NCBI GenBank assembly: GCA_033782935.1
Contig: JAWQEG010001543.1
Coordinates: 62,001 to 126,000, forward strand
Source: Petrolisthes cinctipes
Taxonomy: Eukaryota; Arthropoda; Malacostraca; Decapoda; Porcellanidae
Reading direction: 5' to 3'
Length of the DNA: 64,000 nucleotides
The translations under genes were made by a program, and so were the position numbers. Numbering within the stretch: the first letter of the stretch is position 1; every line of letters starts with the position of its first letter. Positions 1 to 10,818 of the stretch are shown here, in pieces. The notes under the pieces were generated by a model. It did no database searches, was not told the DNA's origin, and saw only the letters and a program-made list of their open reading frames with translations.

Positions 1-513
1 CTACCAGTACTTAAGTACAGTAATAATCATGGGGATTAAGGTAAATAGTCTGGTTAGTTAGCAATAAACTACTGATAATTATAATGAAAATGTCATGATG
101 AGTGTAGCTATAAAAAGAGAAGCTAAGTAAGCAACTTTGAATCTTGTCTACTGTACAGTCGTGAACACATGAAACAGGGTCCCATAGAGAGCATAGGAAG
201 AACTCGCCTCTGGGGTCCACATCTTGTCCGTCCTTTACATGCTCAAGGAGGGGCCCCTTTCATGTGTCTGCAACTGTACTTCCAAACCCATTATGATCAG
301 GAAAGATATTCATGGACCAATTAATGACTCTGAGCACACCATATAATTATACTGTACAGTACTACAGTACTGTCCTGTACCTAGGTATGGATACTTTCTT
401 TTGTTGTAAAATTAAATGAATCATCTGGTTCCCTGCATTGTATGAATATCCTTTTGGTTCAGTTATAACTATCCCCACCACCATTTGAATTCTAACTACA
501 GTATGCTCATCAC

Positions 514-609
514 CTTCAGTATCCTGGCATCATTATACAGGTATTGGATGGAGTCTGGTATTTCATAGTCCTCATCCATGTCCACACTGGTCAGCTTTCT
601 GTCCCTTGC
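514..609 (-). CDS. Candidate internal coding exon, unrecognised gene
   Basis: Read on the minus strand, a 32-codon open stretch runs from 609 to 514. It is preceded by a CACAG acceptor after a pyrimidine-containing tract and followed by AAG|GTGATG, a plausible donor. Both ends are phase 0. The encoded peptide is charged and looks like ordinary soluble protein; it contains DMDEDYEIPDSIQYLYNDAR. Continuing past the donor, the frame stops within a few codons, which fits an exon ending there. I do not recognise the family. It may belong to the same minus-strand gene as the candidate exon at 1231-1399, in which case most of that gene lies outside the window to the left. Exon status is inferred from composition and splice-like flanks only. 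Confidence 0.4.
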
Positions 610-957
610 CTGTGTGATGCAGTTCAATTGTGTAATAATATACCAGTGCCAGGTTACAGTGGCATGATGATATCAAATCACAATGGGAGAAACAATTACA
701 AAACTAATCTACAGTAGGTAGCAGAGATTCAGAAATTATTAAGTTTTGGTGTGCCACCACATACCACAGTTCCAACACCTACCAATGGACAGCAACCTAC
801 CGATTCTGGATTTGAGTGGAATCTTCTGATGGCTTGGATTCCATCAACCTGTAAAATGAAACCAATTGACTATAAAGTTGGACAAAGAAAACAAATAATT
901 AAATCTCCAAAAACTCATTCCTTCACCCAGTTATATATGATGACCTCTTCAGTGTAA

Positions 958-1127
958 CATTAAAGGGATATATGCTCTCTTAATAAATTGGAGGGCTACT
1001 ATTTCCTCCAAAGCATACAAGGAAACACATCCCCCATTAAAGGAACACTGACGTTGTCCGTTTCTTGACATAATTTGGAGAAATCAGTACCCCTCCAATC
1101 TTTCCACAGAAGGTGATCCCTTATTTC
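958..1127. mobile_element. Palindromic MITE, 'GGAGGAATCA' family, copy 1
   Basis: A diverged, roughly palindromic element. Both halves carry the family core, TTGGAGGGCTACTATTTCC near 988 and an inverted counterpart (GGAGAAATCAGTACCCCTCC) near 1076. The family is better preserved at 16.6, 17.3, 18.2, 30.4 and 37.3 kb. No transposase is present. Confidence 0.5.
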
Positions 1128-1230
1128 AGTTCCATCTCCACTCATTTACCATCCCATTTTGAGTATGTGCATTATGTGGTGACCTCAGTGTCACGTTGCA
1201 TCTACACTATGGATGGCTACACAAACTCAC

Positions 1231-1399
1231 ACCACGCCGTGCATACGGTACCAACCCCATATGGCCTCGTGGTGCGACAGGGAGGGGGGACCCAGGGGCG
1301 GGGGTGGATGTGGACCGGGCAGAAGCAGCGTCGGGAGTCTGACCGGCGCAGGGTCTTCAGGAACCTCTGGTAACGATGGAGTCGTCGGCTCCTTAACAT
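1231..1399 (-). CDS. Candidate proline-rich coding exon, unrecognised
   Basis: On the minus strand a strong acceptor (TTTTGTTTTGGTGCAG) ends at 1400, and a consensus GTGAGT donor begins at 1230. Between them one frame is open through about 55 codons. It is proline-rich (PEVPEDPAPVRL, then PGPHPPPPLGPPSL) and ends in EAIWGWYRMHG. The stretch is clearly more GC-rich than its AT-rich surroundings, as expected of an exon. If a donor two bases earlier (GTGTGA) is used instead, the exon ends in phase 0 and joins in frame to the candidate exon at 514-609. No family is recognised. Alternatives are a GC-rich repeat fragment or a spurious open frame. Confidence 0.38.
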
Positions 1400-1429
1400 C
1401 TGCACCAAAACAAAAGGACGCAAGATAAA

Positions 1430-1800
1430 ATATATACAGGTAGCCCTACATGATGTAAAACAAAGAGAGTATTGATGTATAAGGAAGGACCATTAAATTG
1501 GTGAGCTCCCTAACACTAATTTGAGATACACAATAACAAGAGTAGCCTATGTGTACAAGATAAAATTAATATATGTACTGTACATGAAATAAAACATAGA
1601 GAACATAAATGGACAGATAAGGGTCATTGAATAGGTATACTCCCCAACACTAAAAAGGACCACACAATAACAAGGGCCCATGCACAAGATATAAAACATA
1701 AATAGCATTGATGAATAGGTAAGGGCCATTGAATAGCTGAGCTCCCCGTCAGAGTAAAATGGGGCTATATGGTACAAGAGTCAAATGGTAGGTAGGTAAT
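1430..1800. repeat. Degenerate tandem repeat, about 120-bp unit
   Basis: Three imperfect units share AAGG(A/G)CCATT(A/G)AAT followed by a GAGCTCCC-like word, a CACAATAACAAG word and ACAAGATA. They start near 1487, 1617 and 1718. No coding content is apparent; the short open frames here come from the repeat. Confidence 0.55.
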
Positions 1801-2164
1801 AGGTAAGGACGTTGGCTGGGAAAGTGCTGTCTGTAGAGTCAATGTACTATCATACAGAAAAGTATCCTTACTCTCCTGAACTATGGTAGACTCAAACTGT
1901 TAAAAGCCTATTAGCATAATTGACTAATGGATCACATTCTTACATTTCATAGTTTAGATGAGGGGTTTTGCAATTCACAGGTAATCCCCCCCAACTAATA
2001 ACAGTAGATTGTAAGAGCCATAGATATGGAAATATAAAAATTCTCCCGACTGTTTTCAAACAATCCATCATTCTCTGATTTTATATAAATGCTCCAGTGC
2101 ATTTTGACTCCCCTCCTAAGAGGCTGGATTGAGGTGTAAAAGAAGTAAAGGACGCATTAAATAG

Positions 2165-2840
2165 GGTATTTATTGAAAGAATGATCATTTTGTAGCAGTG
2201 TTGCCAGATCCAGCTAGGTCCCAGTATTTTGCCACGGTCATTTCCTGTACTTTACCACGGTTGTTTCCCGGTAGTCTGCCCAGGTTAGATCCCGGTAGTT
2301 TGCCCAGGTTAGGTCCTGGTAGTTTGCCCAGGTTAGGTCCCGGTAGTCTGATGCGGTCTAGGTTAGGTTAGGTAAGGTCAGGCTAATTTCAAAATGCCCC
2401 ATTTGGAAATGGGGCATTTGCGGAGGAAATGCCATAGAAGAAAATGGGGTAAATATTGAAAGAATTACCGTTATTGCATACGGTTTTTCTACCTTCATTA
2501 CCCACTTATTTAGACCATTCTAAGATTATTTTCTTCTATGGCATTTCCTCTGCAAATACCCCATTTCTAAATGGGGCATTTTGAAATTAGCCTGACCTAA
2601 CCAAACCTAGACCACAGCAGACTACTGGGACCTAACCTGGGCAAACTACCGGGAAATAACCGTAGTTTAGTACAGGAAATGACCGGGGCAAAATACTGGG
2701 ACCTAGCCGGATCTGGCAACACTGCTACAAAATAGTAATTCTTTCAATAAATACCAAAAATAGTCTTAGAATGGTCTAAATAAGTGGGTAATGAAGGTAG
2801 AAAAACCGTACGCAATAATGGTAATTCTTTCAATATTTAC
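2165..2840 (+). mobile_element. TTAGG-MITE copy A, interrupted by copy B
   Basis: The left end is GGTATTTATTGAAAGAAT and the right end is CAATATTTAC at 2840, so the element has about 25-bp terminal inverted repeats. The body reads tagcagtgttgccagat, then CCCAGGTTAGGTCCCGGTAG units, then a TTAGG tract and an inverted GGGGCATTT motif. It is broken at 2446-2756 by an opposite-orientation copy of the same family and resumes at about 2757 with the expected downstream sequence (TAGTCTTAGAATGGTCTAAA). No coding capacity. Confidence 0.85.
2448..2755 (-). mobile_element. TTAGG-MITE copy B, nested in copy A
   Basis: A 308-bp reverse-orientation copy bounded by GGTAAATATTGAAAGAATTA and AATAAATACC. It sits between the AGAAGAAAAT and AAAATAGTCTTAG parts of copy A. 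The word AAAAT occurs on both sides (2441-2445 and 2757-2761) and may be the target duplication, with one or two extra bases at each junction. Confidence 0.85.
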
Positions 2841-3196
2841 GGTATTTATTGAAAGAATTACCGTTTTGTAGCAGTGTTGCCAGATCCGGCTAGGTCCCAG
2901 TATTTTGCCCCGGTCAATTACTGTACTTTACCACGGTTATTTCCCGTTAGTCTGCCCAGGTTAGGTCCCGGTAGATTGCCCAGGTTAGGTCCCGGTAGTC
3001 TGATGCGGTCTAGGTTAGGTTAGGTTAGGTTAGGTTAGGTTAGGTAAGGTCAGGCTAATTTCAAAATGCCCCATTGGAAATGGGGCATCTGCGGAGGAAA
3101 TGCCATAGAAGAAAATAGTCTTAGAATGGTCTAAATTAGTGGGTTATGAAGGTAGAAAAACGGTATGCAATAACGGTAATTCATTCAATATTTACC
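2841..3196 (+). mobile_element. TTAGG-MITE copy C with the longest TTAGG array
   Basis: Directly abuts copy A (ATTTAC|GGTATTTATT) and ends with CAATATTTACC at 3196. Around 3012-3048 it carries about seven consecutive TTAGG units before the usual AAGGTCAGGCTAATTTC segment. About 356 bp long; no open reading frame. Confidence 0.85.
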
Positions 3197-3239
3197 ATAT
3201 TTACCTTTAATAGTTAATATTAACAAGTACATGTTCTAG

Positions 3240-3305
3240 AGTTAGTCTGACTTTACCTGACCTAACCTGACCAACCTGGACTGGGACCTAACCTGGGCAA
3301 ATATA
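3240..3305 (-). repeat. TTAGG-MITE fragment
   Basis: CTGACCTAACCTGACC and GGGACCTAACCTGGGCAAAT match the middle of reverse-oriented TTAGG-MITE copies. Both termini are missing. Confidence 0.6.
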
Positions 3306-4690
3306 GGAGGGAAATCCAACATGGTCAAAATGTACAGTACTATCACACTGGGAAATTACTTCATAAAGCAACAACCACCACCAACCAAAATATGAAGGAA
3401 ATTTATAAGTATCTTCCTTTTTTGTGGCTTAAATTACCGTATTTTGTACCCTAAACCTCTACAGCAGACAGGCCCCTAGGGATACTCCAATGATCAGAGT
3501 GGTATTTACCTGTCTGTATGTCCTGCTGCTTTCTGTTTCCCCGACTGACACTTATTACTATCCCTGCCCCTTCTGACACTTACTACTGACTGTCCCTGCT
3601 GCTTTCTGCTACCCCTGCTGACACGTATAAACTGTTCCCGATACCTTCTATTTACCCTGCTGATTTCTGCTGACACGTACTCTACTTCATTCCCTTCTGC
3701 TTCCCCTGCTGACACTTGATTCTAGTCTCATACTACTGTCCCTTAAACCCTTTCTCCTGCTGTTTACTGCTTCCTCTGGCAGGTATTAATTAAAGGTCCC
3801 CCCCCTGACCCCCTCCAGGTCTTTGCCCCTAACGTTACCCCTTTTTACTTATATTTTCATTAGACTTCCCCTCCTCCTTCCTCCTGTTGACAGTCTAAGT
3901 AAATATTTGTTTTGTACCATCAGCAGGAGTTGCGAAGGTGACACACACCTCTGTATAATATCCTTCAGTACAAAATAAAGAATAAAGTAAAGATAAAACT
4001 ATCGAAATATTGAAATATTGGTCGTTACAGTATATATCAATAAACTGACTATTTCATCGGGAATGCAGTGTATAAGTAAATGAGTCTTTTATTATTTATT
4101 AGTGTGTTCAAACTTCATAGAAACTCAAATTCCTCAGCTAAATTCTAAAGTGCTACAGTTAGCGAAGTATGTAAACCAACTTATTATTTCGATTTATCTA
4201 CTAATGTTATTTTTGAATGATTTTTTTTATTGTGTATTAGACTCACTGCCATTAAAAAGAAACCGGCGGAATATCAGGGAAGATTTTCTGAATAAAATAT
4301 TCTATTGTATCGTATAATTGTGCAATGTAGCGCTTTTTGTTAACCCCAAACACTCCATTTTGACAGTTGATTGACATTATTAAATAAGCGTGATAAAAAG
4401 GTGACCTTATATCGGAATCAAGAAAAAAATAATAATTCACAGATAAGACCAATACAGATATAATATATAAGTAATGTAATGATGTAAATAATTATACTCA
4501 CCATCTCTAACCAAGCCTGAACGTTGTTGTAACTACACGCGGTAAATTTCCTCACATTATTTTCCCTTTTGCTGAATTATAGGAAGAGTAAGTATATATA
4601 TTCATCCTATTTCAGTTCCTTATCTTTAAACCTAGATGCATTCGTACGGAAAACAATTGGATTAAAGATCATATTAAAAAACATTGATGG
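3306..4690. other. No gene seen; degenerate CTGCTGACAC repeat in part
   Basis: From about 3515 to 3780 the sequence repeats loosely around CCCTGCTGACAC and CTGCTTTCTGCT at irregular spacing, a decayed minisatellite. The rest is AT-rich single-copy-looking DNA in which I see no supported exon. Confidence 0.45.
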
Positions 4691-5135
4691 TGTTTACCAT
4701 GGTGTGGTACCGGTACGATGGCTCAATCGTTTGGGTAAATATTGAAAGAATGACCGTTATTGCGTACGGTTTTTCTACCTTCAGTACCCAATTATTTAGA
4801 TAAATCTAAGACTATTTTTTTCTATGTCATTTCCTCCCCTTCCAAGATATTCCATAATATTCAAATGGGGCATTTTGAAATTAGCCTGACCTTACCTAAC
4901 CTAACCTAGACCGTATCAGACTACCGGGACCTAACCTGGGCAAACTACCGGGATCTAACCTGGGCAAACTACCGGGAAATAACTGTGGAAAAGTACAGGA
5001 AATGACCGGGGCAAAATACTGGGACCTAGCCGGATCTGGCAACACTGCTACAAAACGGTGATTCTTTCAATAAATATAATTGTGGGTCTATGGAGCTGTC
5101 GTATCGGTACCACACCATCGTATGCATCTCAAATA
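4690..5135. repeat. Older palindromic element split by a TTAGG-MITE
   Basis: Sequence left of the MITE (GGTGTGGTACCGGTACGATG near 4700-4720) reappears inverted to its right (TCGTATCGGTACCACACCAT near 5097-5117). The MITE at 4734-5077 therefore appears to sit in the centre of an earlier inverted-repeat element. Confidence 0.55.
4734..5077 (-). mobile_element. TTAGG-MITE copy D
   Basis: Starts GGTAAATATTGAAAGAATGA and ends TTCTTTCAATAAATA. It contains the reversed body: an inverted GGGGCATTT pair, CTAACCTAACCTAGACC, three CTACCGGGA/ACCTGGGCAA units and GGATCTGGCAACACTGC. Confidence 0.85.
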
Positions 5136-5961
5136 TTCTTGAATACGGCCTTAAGTACCAGGAGTAATGTAAATTGGTGGAAGTGGTTAGTTAGCCTAAT
5201 GGGATATCAAGTTATTAGTCCTGTGGTGTTATTGCTCGTCCAAGCTCCCTAATTTTATTAAGTTTTGCTCACAACAACATATGTGAAATTTTGTCATAGT
5301 ATGAAAATACGAATACAATCTCTAGGAATTCAAAATTGTAACTTAGTTTGGTGTCATATGATAAATTTTGTTTTATGGACGTGTTGCACAGTATTAATTT
5401 GTCGAAATTTAATGTTGAATGGATATGGACCTCAATGTATAGTGCTGTGTACTCCTAATGTTCTGGATTATGTTCTGTATCTTGAATATTTGTCAGTAAT
5501 TTAAAGTGTACTGTGTTTATTTATAATCGTCTTTAGTTGCTGACAATGTAAGTTAGGGAGGGTTTTTATGGAACGGAGACCAATATCATTGTCTGGAATA
5601 TATTCAAAGCAAGTGAATGTAACAAATTAAAATTAAGAACAAAATTGATGTGAATGTGAAGAAAGAAATGTTCATGAAATACTGTAATTGTTTTTTCTTT
5701 TTGTTCATATTATTTGTTATATATGGGGATTTTATGTTAGATGTGCCCCTAAGAATTTTGCCCATTTTTATGTTTGTGGATGCCATTTCTGCTTCAGGAA
5801 AGTGTATGAGAAAATGTTTAGGAGTATTATTGTAAAGAAGGTAAATATGAAACTTGGGTGGAAATTCCTTATAATCTTATTACACATATAAATGAAGAAA
5901 CAGTAAAAATATCCTTCCTAAATAAAAAGTTCAAGAAGTAACACTAAAATTACCACCACAG
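5136..5961. other. AT-rich DNA upstream of the CHRAC1-like gene
   Basis: No convincing exon is seen. A 5' untranslated exon and the promoter of the downstream gene should lie here or further left, because a splice-acceptor-like CCACCACAG ends at 5961, just before the start codon. Confidence 0.4.
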
Positions 5962-5974
5962 GTTTGAAGCAGAA

Positions 5975-6346
5975 ATGGCATCCCCATCCAAGAATGGGAA
6001 TGTGAAGGACAGCCCCAGTCGTTCTAGTAGCCACCCGACCGACCTGGTCCTGCCCACCCAACGTGTCAAGATGATCATGAAGAGCTGCCCAGATGTAGAT
6101 ATGGTGCCCCAGGAGACGCTACACCTCATCACCAAGTGCACGGAACTCTTCATTAAATACCTGGTGGAAGAAACGATAAGGAACGCTGAGGACCGAACCC
6201 GCGTGGACTACGAGGCATTGGCCCAGATTGTACACACCAAGGATCACCTTGAATTTCTCAGAGACACCATCCCCAAGAAAATCACTTGGGCTGAGGCTCG
6301 CAAATTTATGGCAGAGAATGATAACAAGTTTGAGGGTTTCCACTAA
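5975..6346 (+). CDS. CHRAC1: CHRAC1-like histone-fold protein
   Basis: An uninterrupted 123-codon frame encodes a small histone-fold protein of the NF-Y/H2A-like class. The fold spans about residues 26-100: LPTQRVKMIMKSCPDV (helix 1 and loop), a long helix containing ETLHLITKCTELFIKYL, then VDYEALAQIVHT and LEFLRDTIPKKI. The LP..R...IMKS opening and the PKKI after the last helix fit CHRAC1 (CHRAC-15/16 class) better than its paralogue POLE4. In the known family CHRAC1 pairs with POLE3, binds DNA and assists the ACF1-ISWI nucleosome-sliding complex CHRAC. Human CHRAC1 has about 131 residues with an acidic tail; this protein stops soon after the fold and lacks that tail. The ATG at 5975 is the first in frame, and the CACAG at 5957-5961 suggests a 5' UTR intron. 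An AATAAA at 6851 may be the poly(A) signal. POLE4 or another NF-YC-like protein is the alternative. Confidence 0.8.
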   Translation: MASPSKNGNVKDSPSRSSSHPTDLVLPTQRVKMIMKSCPDVDMVPQETLHLITKCTELFIKYLVEETIRNAEDRTRVDYEALAQIVHTKDHLEFLRDTIPKKITWAEARKFMAENDNKFEGFH

Positions 6347-9156
6347 CATTACAGATAGTTTAGTGTAATGTGATCAGGGTACTATAATTGTTGTTAGTCT
6401 ACTGTGAAATTAGTGTTTTGTGCATGATTATCTCTGTATGTACTGTACAGTCCCACCAAAAAGTATATGTCCAACTGGTCACAATGTTTCTGAAAGTGAA
6501 CATTAAGTCACATGGGCAGCATTATCATTTGGGTTGGTAGTTGTGACAGTGAGTTGCAACCATTCTCTCATCAGTCACGCATTAAAATTAATACTGTTAC
6601 TGTTGAAGTGCCGTGTATCATATAAAGATGTGAAAATGGATGGAATGTGATGTTATAACCACCATGTCATTTGTATTCACGGAAAGTAATGCATCTTGTA
6701 TAACATGAAGGGCCAGAGGAATGGCTTGACAAATAGGGATTAAATGGTGCTTAATTTCGTGAAACAGGTCTCAGTCGATTCGCTTATTATGAGATAAGCT
6801 GATGAGTCATATAGTAATTTGTAATGAAAATGAATCATTATTTGAATCACAATAAATGTGTTCTTGCTGATGGCTTCTGAACTGCAGACGTACCAACAAA
6901 ATGCAGGCGTCGCAGTAAAGTATCACAATGTTTCGCCATAGTGCCATGTTTCGTTGTGAAAGTGGCTCGTTACTATTTGGTGAGAGTGTACATTGATAGT
7001 ATGTTTTTAGAATATGACCATCTCCCTTTGTAAAGTCAATGCACATTACAGTACAGTACAGGTATAGTATTTACATCTTTGAGTTCACTTTTGAAAATAT
7101 GTAAACATTATAAATACAGTTCAGGGATAAACACTATTATGGTGTTAATAATTAACTTTCCTTCCATTTTATAAATTCCTAATTTGTATATTACAGTATT
7201 GCAAGTTCAAAGTCAAATGAAATTAACACATTCTGCTAATCCAAATATAATTGAGTGTATGGCATCCGTAGACTATAATTACGTGCAATGCGCTTATCTA
7301 GAAGTAGTGTTAATAGCTGGATACCGTACTGTATAGTGGAAAGGCTTAGCGATATTTTTTGACATGCTGTTTAGTAACCTTAGATGAACCTATTTTGTTC
7401 TTATTTTTATGCCTATTTATTATGTGGAAATTTACAAATATTGGTAGTTAGAGACAAGTTAGGTTCATGTACATATAGTGATTATCTAACTGTACTTATG
7501 AAGAACTTTTGGGGGAGTACAGAATTTTGTGGGCTTGAAAGGGGGAGTGATTGTGTGTGTGACCCATTTTCACTGGGTACTCTATCTAAACATTCTGTAT
7601 TCTGCTTCCTTTTACTATCCATGATTCTAGAGCCTCCCCACCCCTTGAAAAATGGCAAATGGGATAATGTTGATGACTTATGAAAGGAGATAGAATTCAA
7701 CACATTGCAGTTTCCTGGTTGACATATGGGAGTAAAACAGTGGTGTCACATTGTAAATAGTGTATGTAGTACAGTAATGATATGCATTATGGCATTGAAA
7801 AATATAATCAGGAAGATAGGTAAAAATACAGGGAATTGAAATTCCCCACGAGGTCATAGTCATGCATAAGGGGATTTCCCCCCATGGGGAATTTAAATAC
7901 TGTAGATGAATGTGGTATAGTACTTTATTGTGTTCATGCTTTATTCTTTAGGGCCACATGAGACCATTTTAGGGGAAATATTGTTTTGTCTCATTTGGAG
8001 AGGTCAACTTTGGTCATTCATTTACGGGTTAATGAGTGGTAGTCCAGTACTATATTGTTGATTACCATATAATGTAAAGTTAATCTTTAAAGGCAGCCTG
8101 ATGAGCTATGTACTGTACAATACTTATCATATATACATAGTAGGCTCATAATCAGTTGTCTTGCATTATGCTGAATATTTTCAAAGTTTATTGGATTTAC
8201 ACACTGTCCTCATTTCTGAACTGTAGTATGTGATGGCAATGCACTACATACAGTAGTTGCATATTGGTGGCTCTGTAGCAAGGAAAATTTATCTGAATAA
8301 CATACTAATGATTCTACAATATTAAGGAGCAATCATAATTTTCAATCTATTAGGATGGAATTAACTTTGTTATTTAAGATTATAAATGTGTCGTGTACAG
8401 TTTACAAATTTTGTAATAAAACTTGTTTCAGATGTCTTAATATCATTTTATATCTTAGTTACTCCTAATTTTTATTTATAAGCTTCCTTAACTCAGTATT
8501 TAATGTTCATTTAGTTTTTTCCTTTAGGCCCCTCGGCTGTGATTTTCCTTCCAGAAGGGGTTTTCACTGGAGTACAGCATGCCTCTCAGTATCCACTTTA
8601 AACATTTATATTTTACTGGAACTTATTCAGGAAAGACACACCATTATTCATGCTTTTGCTTGGCCTTCTGTCAGGGTTCGGCTGTAGCAAATGTGGGTAC
8701 TTTGAATGATTCAAGTATCTTATGCTTACATCAACTTGCATCTACATGAGAATGGGCACATCCTGAGACTTTATGCATGCCTCACTTGCATGAGGATATG
8801 GATGTGAAGTCTACTCAAGCTAGACTAAATCCAACAGGTCATGGAGCTCATAATTTGCAATTATGGTAATTACATATTGATGTTAAGGAGAAAAATATAA
8901 ATGCCAGCACAGACTACGGACAGTTAGCTTTTAGATGAAATTAGTTGGGCTTCATTGGGCATAGTGTCCAGCTACAGTGGTGGTGTATAGCGTATACCAT
9001 GAACTCTAACTGTGCCATATGGCAGATCCCGATGTGTAAGGGATGCGAGTGTTCAGTACTAAATACTTTTTAGAAAATTGCAGTTAGTAAAGTTAGTGCT
9101 CAAATCTTCATCTGGTTAAGCATATTTTGCTTGCTTTATAGCCTTTATTATTACAG
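6347..9156. other. AT-rich intergenic DNA; decayed repeat at 7.49-7.69 kb
   Basis: No exon is supported. A stretch around 7500-7680 (GAATTTTGTGGGCTTG, TTTTCACTGGGTAC, then CC(A/T)CACCC(C/T)TTG and AATGG) recurs at about 58,960-59,260 in intron 8 of malate synthase. The 99-codon frame at 7384-7683 is thus repeat-derived. Words built on TACTGTACAGTAC are scattered through the interval. Confidence 0.5.
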
Positions 9157-9162
9157 ACAGTC

Positions 9163-9955
9163 ATGGCAGAGGATGGAGAGCCTACCATTGGTACAATGGC
9201 CGTAGAAGAGCCCCTCGACCTCATTCGTCTCTCCCTAGATGAACGTATATATGTCAAGATGCGCAATGAACGTGAACTGCGTGGCCGCCTCCACGCCTAT
9301 GACCAGCACCTCAATATGATTCTGGGTGATGTGGAGGAGACAGTAACTTCAGTGGAGGTGAGGTGGGGTAGGGCATACATCTCATTGAGGTTATTGGAAG
9401 GATTAATATGGCCTGAGGACAGGAAGCTTTGGATGCAGTATGTTCATAGCCATTGCAGTTGAGAATCTGGCATTTGATAGATGTTGCTGGACAGCTTCAT
9501 CATTGTTTCCTGGAGTTAAAAAAGGTTAACAACGGATATAGTAGCCCTTTTTCAACTGGATTGACTGAGTGGACTTGCAACACTGAGGTAGTCAGCAGAT
9601 CAACATATCATGTATAGTGTAGTGGGAGCTTGTCCTAGTTTGTCATATAAACATGTGGAATAAGGAGATGAGGTATGGTATGTCAAAGAGAGAGTGGAAA
9701 GGGAGGCAAGGTTGGGCACAGGATGTACACATCTAGACGCAAGCATGATACAGTATACAGAATAAGTGACAATTCTTTAAAATATATTCCCCAAGTGGAA
9801 TGGAACAGTTAAAATAATTCCCCTTACCCACCCAGGTTGACGATGAGACCTTTGAGGAAGTGTACAAGACAACGCGGCGGAACATCCCGATGCTGTTTGT
9901 ACGAGGGGACGGTGTGATCCTGGTGGCACCTCCCATGAGAGGTGGAGGCATGTAA
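9163..9955 (+). CDS. LSM3: U6 snRNA-associated Sm-like protein LSm3
   Basis: Two coding exons, 9163-9357 (65 codons, ending GTGGAG|GTGAGG) and 9836-9955 (39 codons plus stop, after CCCACCCAG), join in phase 0 to give 104 residues; human LSm3 has 102. The Sm1 motif (about residues 22-58) contains [19 protein letters not shown] and [14 protein letters not shown]. Sm2 (about 79-97) contains [14 protein letters not shown] followed by ILVAPP. LSm3 is a subunit of two heteroheptameric rings: nuclear LSm2-8, which binds the U6 snRNA 3' end for splicing, and cytoplasmic LSm1-7, which promotes decapping and 5'-3' mRNA decay. A TTATTATTACAG acceptor ends six bases before the ATG, so a 5' UTR intron is likely. 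If intron 1 is not spliced, the frame stays open for 34 more codons before a stop. Identification is very secure. Confidence 0.97.
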
Positions 9956-10818
9956 TGGCCCCTCACCTCACCTCACCTCACAGCCCATTTCCTATCATCA
10001 ATACTGTAAATTATCAATACAGTATTTATGCTCATAGTGTAATTTCTGATATCTCTTAAGAACTTCATAAGAGGGAACTGATATGATTATATACTGGTAA
10101 TGTTTTGTGTCTAAGGCTTCAGTAAGGGTCACAAACATTACACATACAGTATTGTCTGTGGGAGCATGGTTAAATCAGCAATTGTTTCCATAGTTTAGCA
10201 TCCTCATTCCACCTACTCCTTCAGTTTATTTCCATGAGCCAGGGAGAATGATTTAATTTTCATTTTGCTGTCACAACCAACAATTAGTTCTCAATTTTTT
10301 CTATTTTATCACTTTTTCTAGATGATTATGATGTGATACGTATTGTACTGATGTTAATTATTACAATTTACTAAACATTACATAAACTTTCCAGTGACTA
10401 ACATAATGATGACTGGAACTGAAGAAATACATTATGGAACAAAATATTATTAATTTATTCCAAATAGTATGCAGTTATTAGTTGTATTTATGATGTAAAG
10501 CTGAAGTTACAAGCCAGTGTTACTGTAAGATATTGTACAGTACATATACTTAATTACTTTCAATCTGTAATATTGAATCTGTTCACACACTTGAAATTAA
10601 ATATTATGTTTTCCTTGAGGTGAGTTTACCTTTCCACCTTTACATCCATGAGCAATTTTTTGGATATGTATTACATTAGTTAATTGGAGGATATTGCCTG
10701 CAGAGATTTAGACAGTGCATACATGAGTATTTTCACTCCCCTTTGGTCCGGTCAGTCTCTTTTGTCTCTTCCACTGTCCCTCCTTTTATATATACTGTAG
10801 ATGTTCACTTCACTTATG
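9956..10818. other. LSM3 3' flank, AT-rich, no gene seen
   Basis: It begins with four tandem CACCT units after the stop codon (about 9963-9980). The remainder is AT-rich and unique-looking. It should contain the LSM3 3' UTR; I did not find a clear AATAAA close to the stop. Confidence 0.4.

Noticed and set aside
11..220. Minus-strand frame with GEFFLCSLWDPVSCVHDC
   Set aside because: It looks mildly protein-like, but there is an in-frame stop just upstream and no convincing acceptor or donor, so I could not support an exon.
3008..3050. A real telomere or fusion point, from the (TTAGG)n run
   Set aside because: The run is short and lies at the same place in every copy of a dispersed MITE, so it is an internal part of that element.
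7384..7683. 99-codon plus-strand frame
   Set aside because: Part recurs as a decayed repeat at about 59 kb, and there is no domain or splice evidence.
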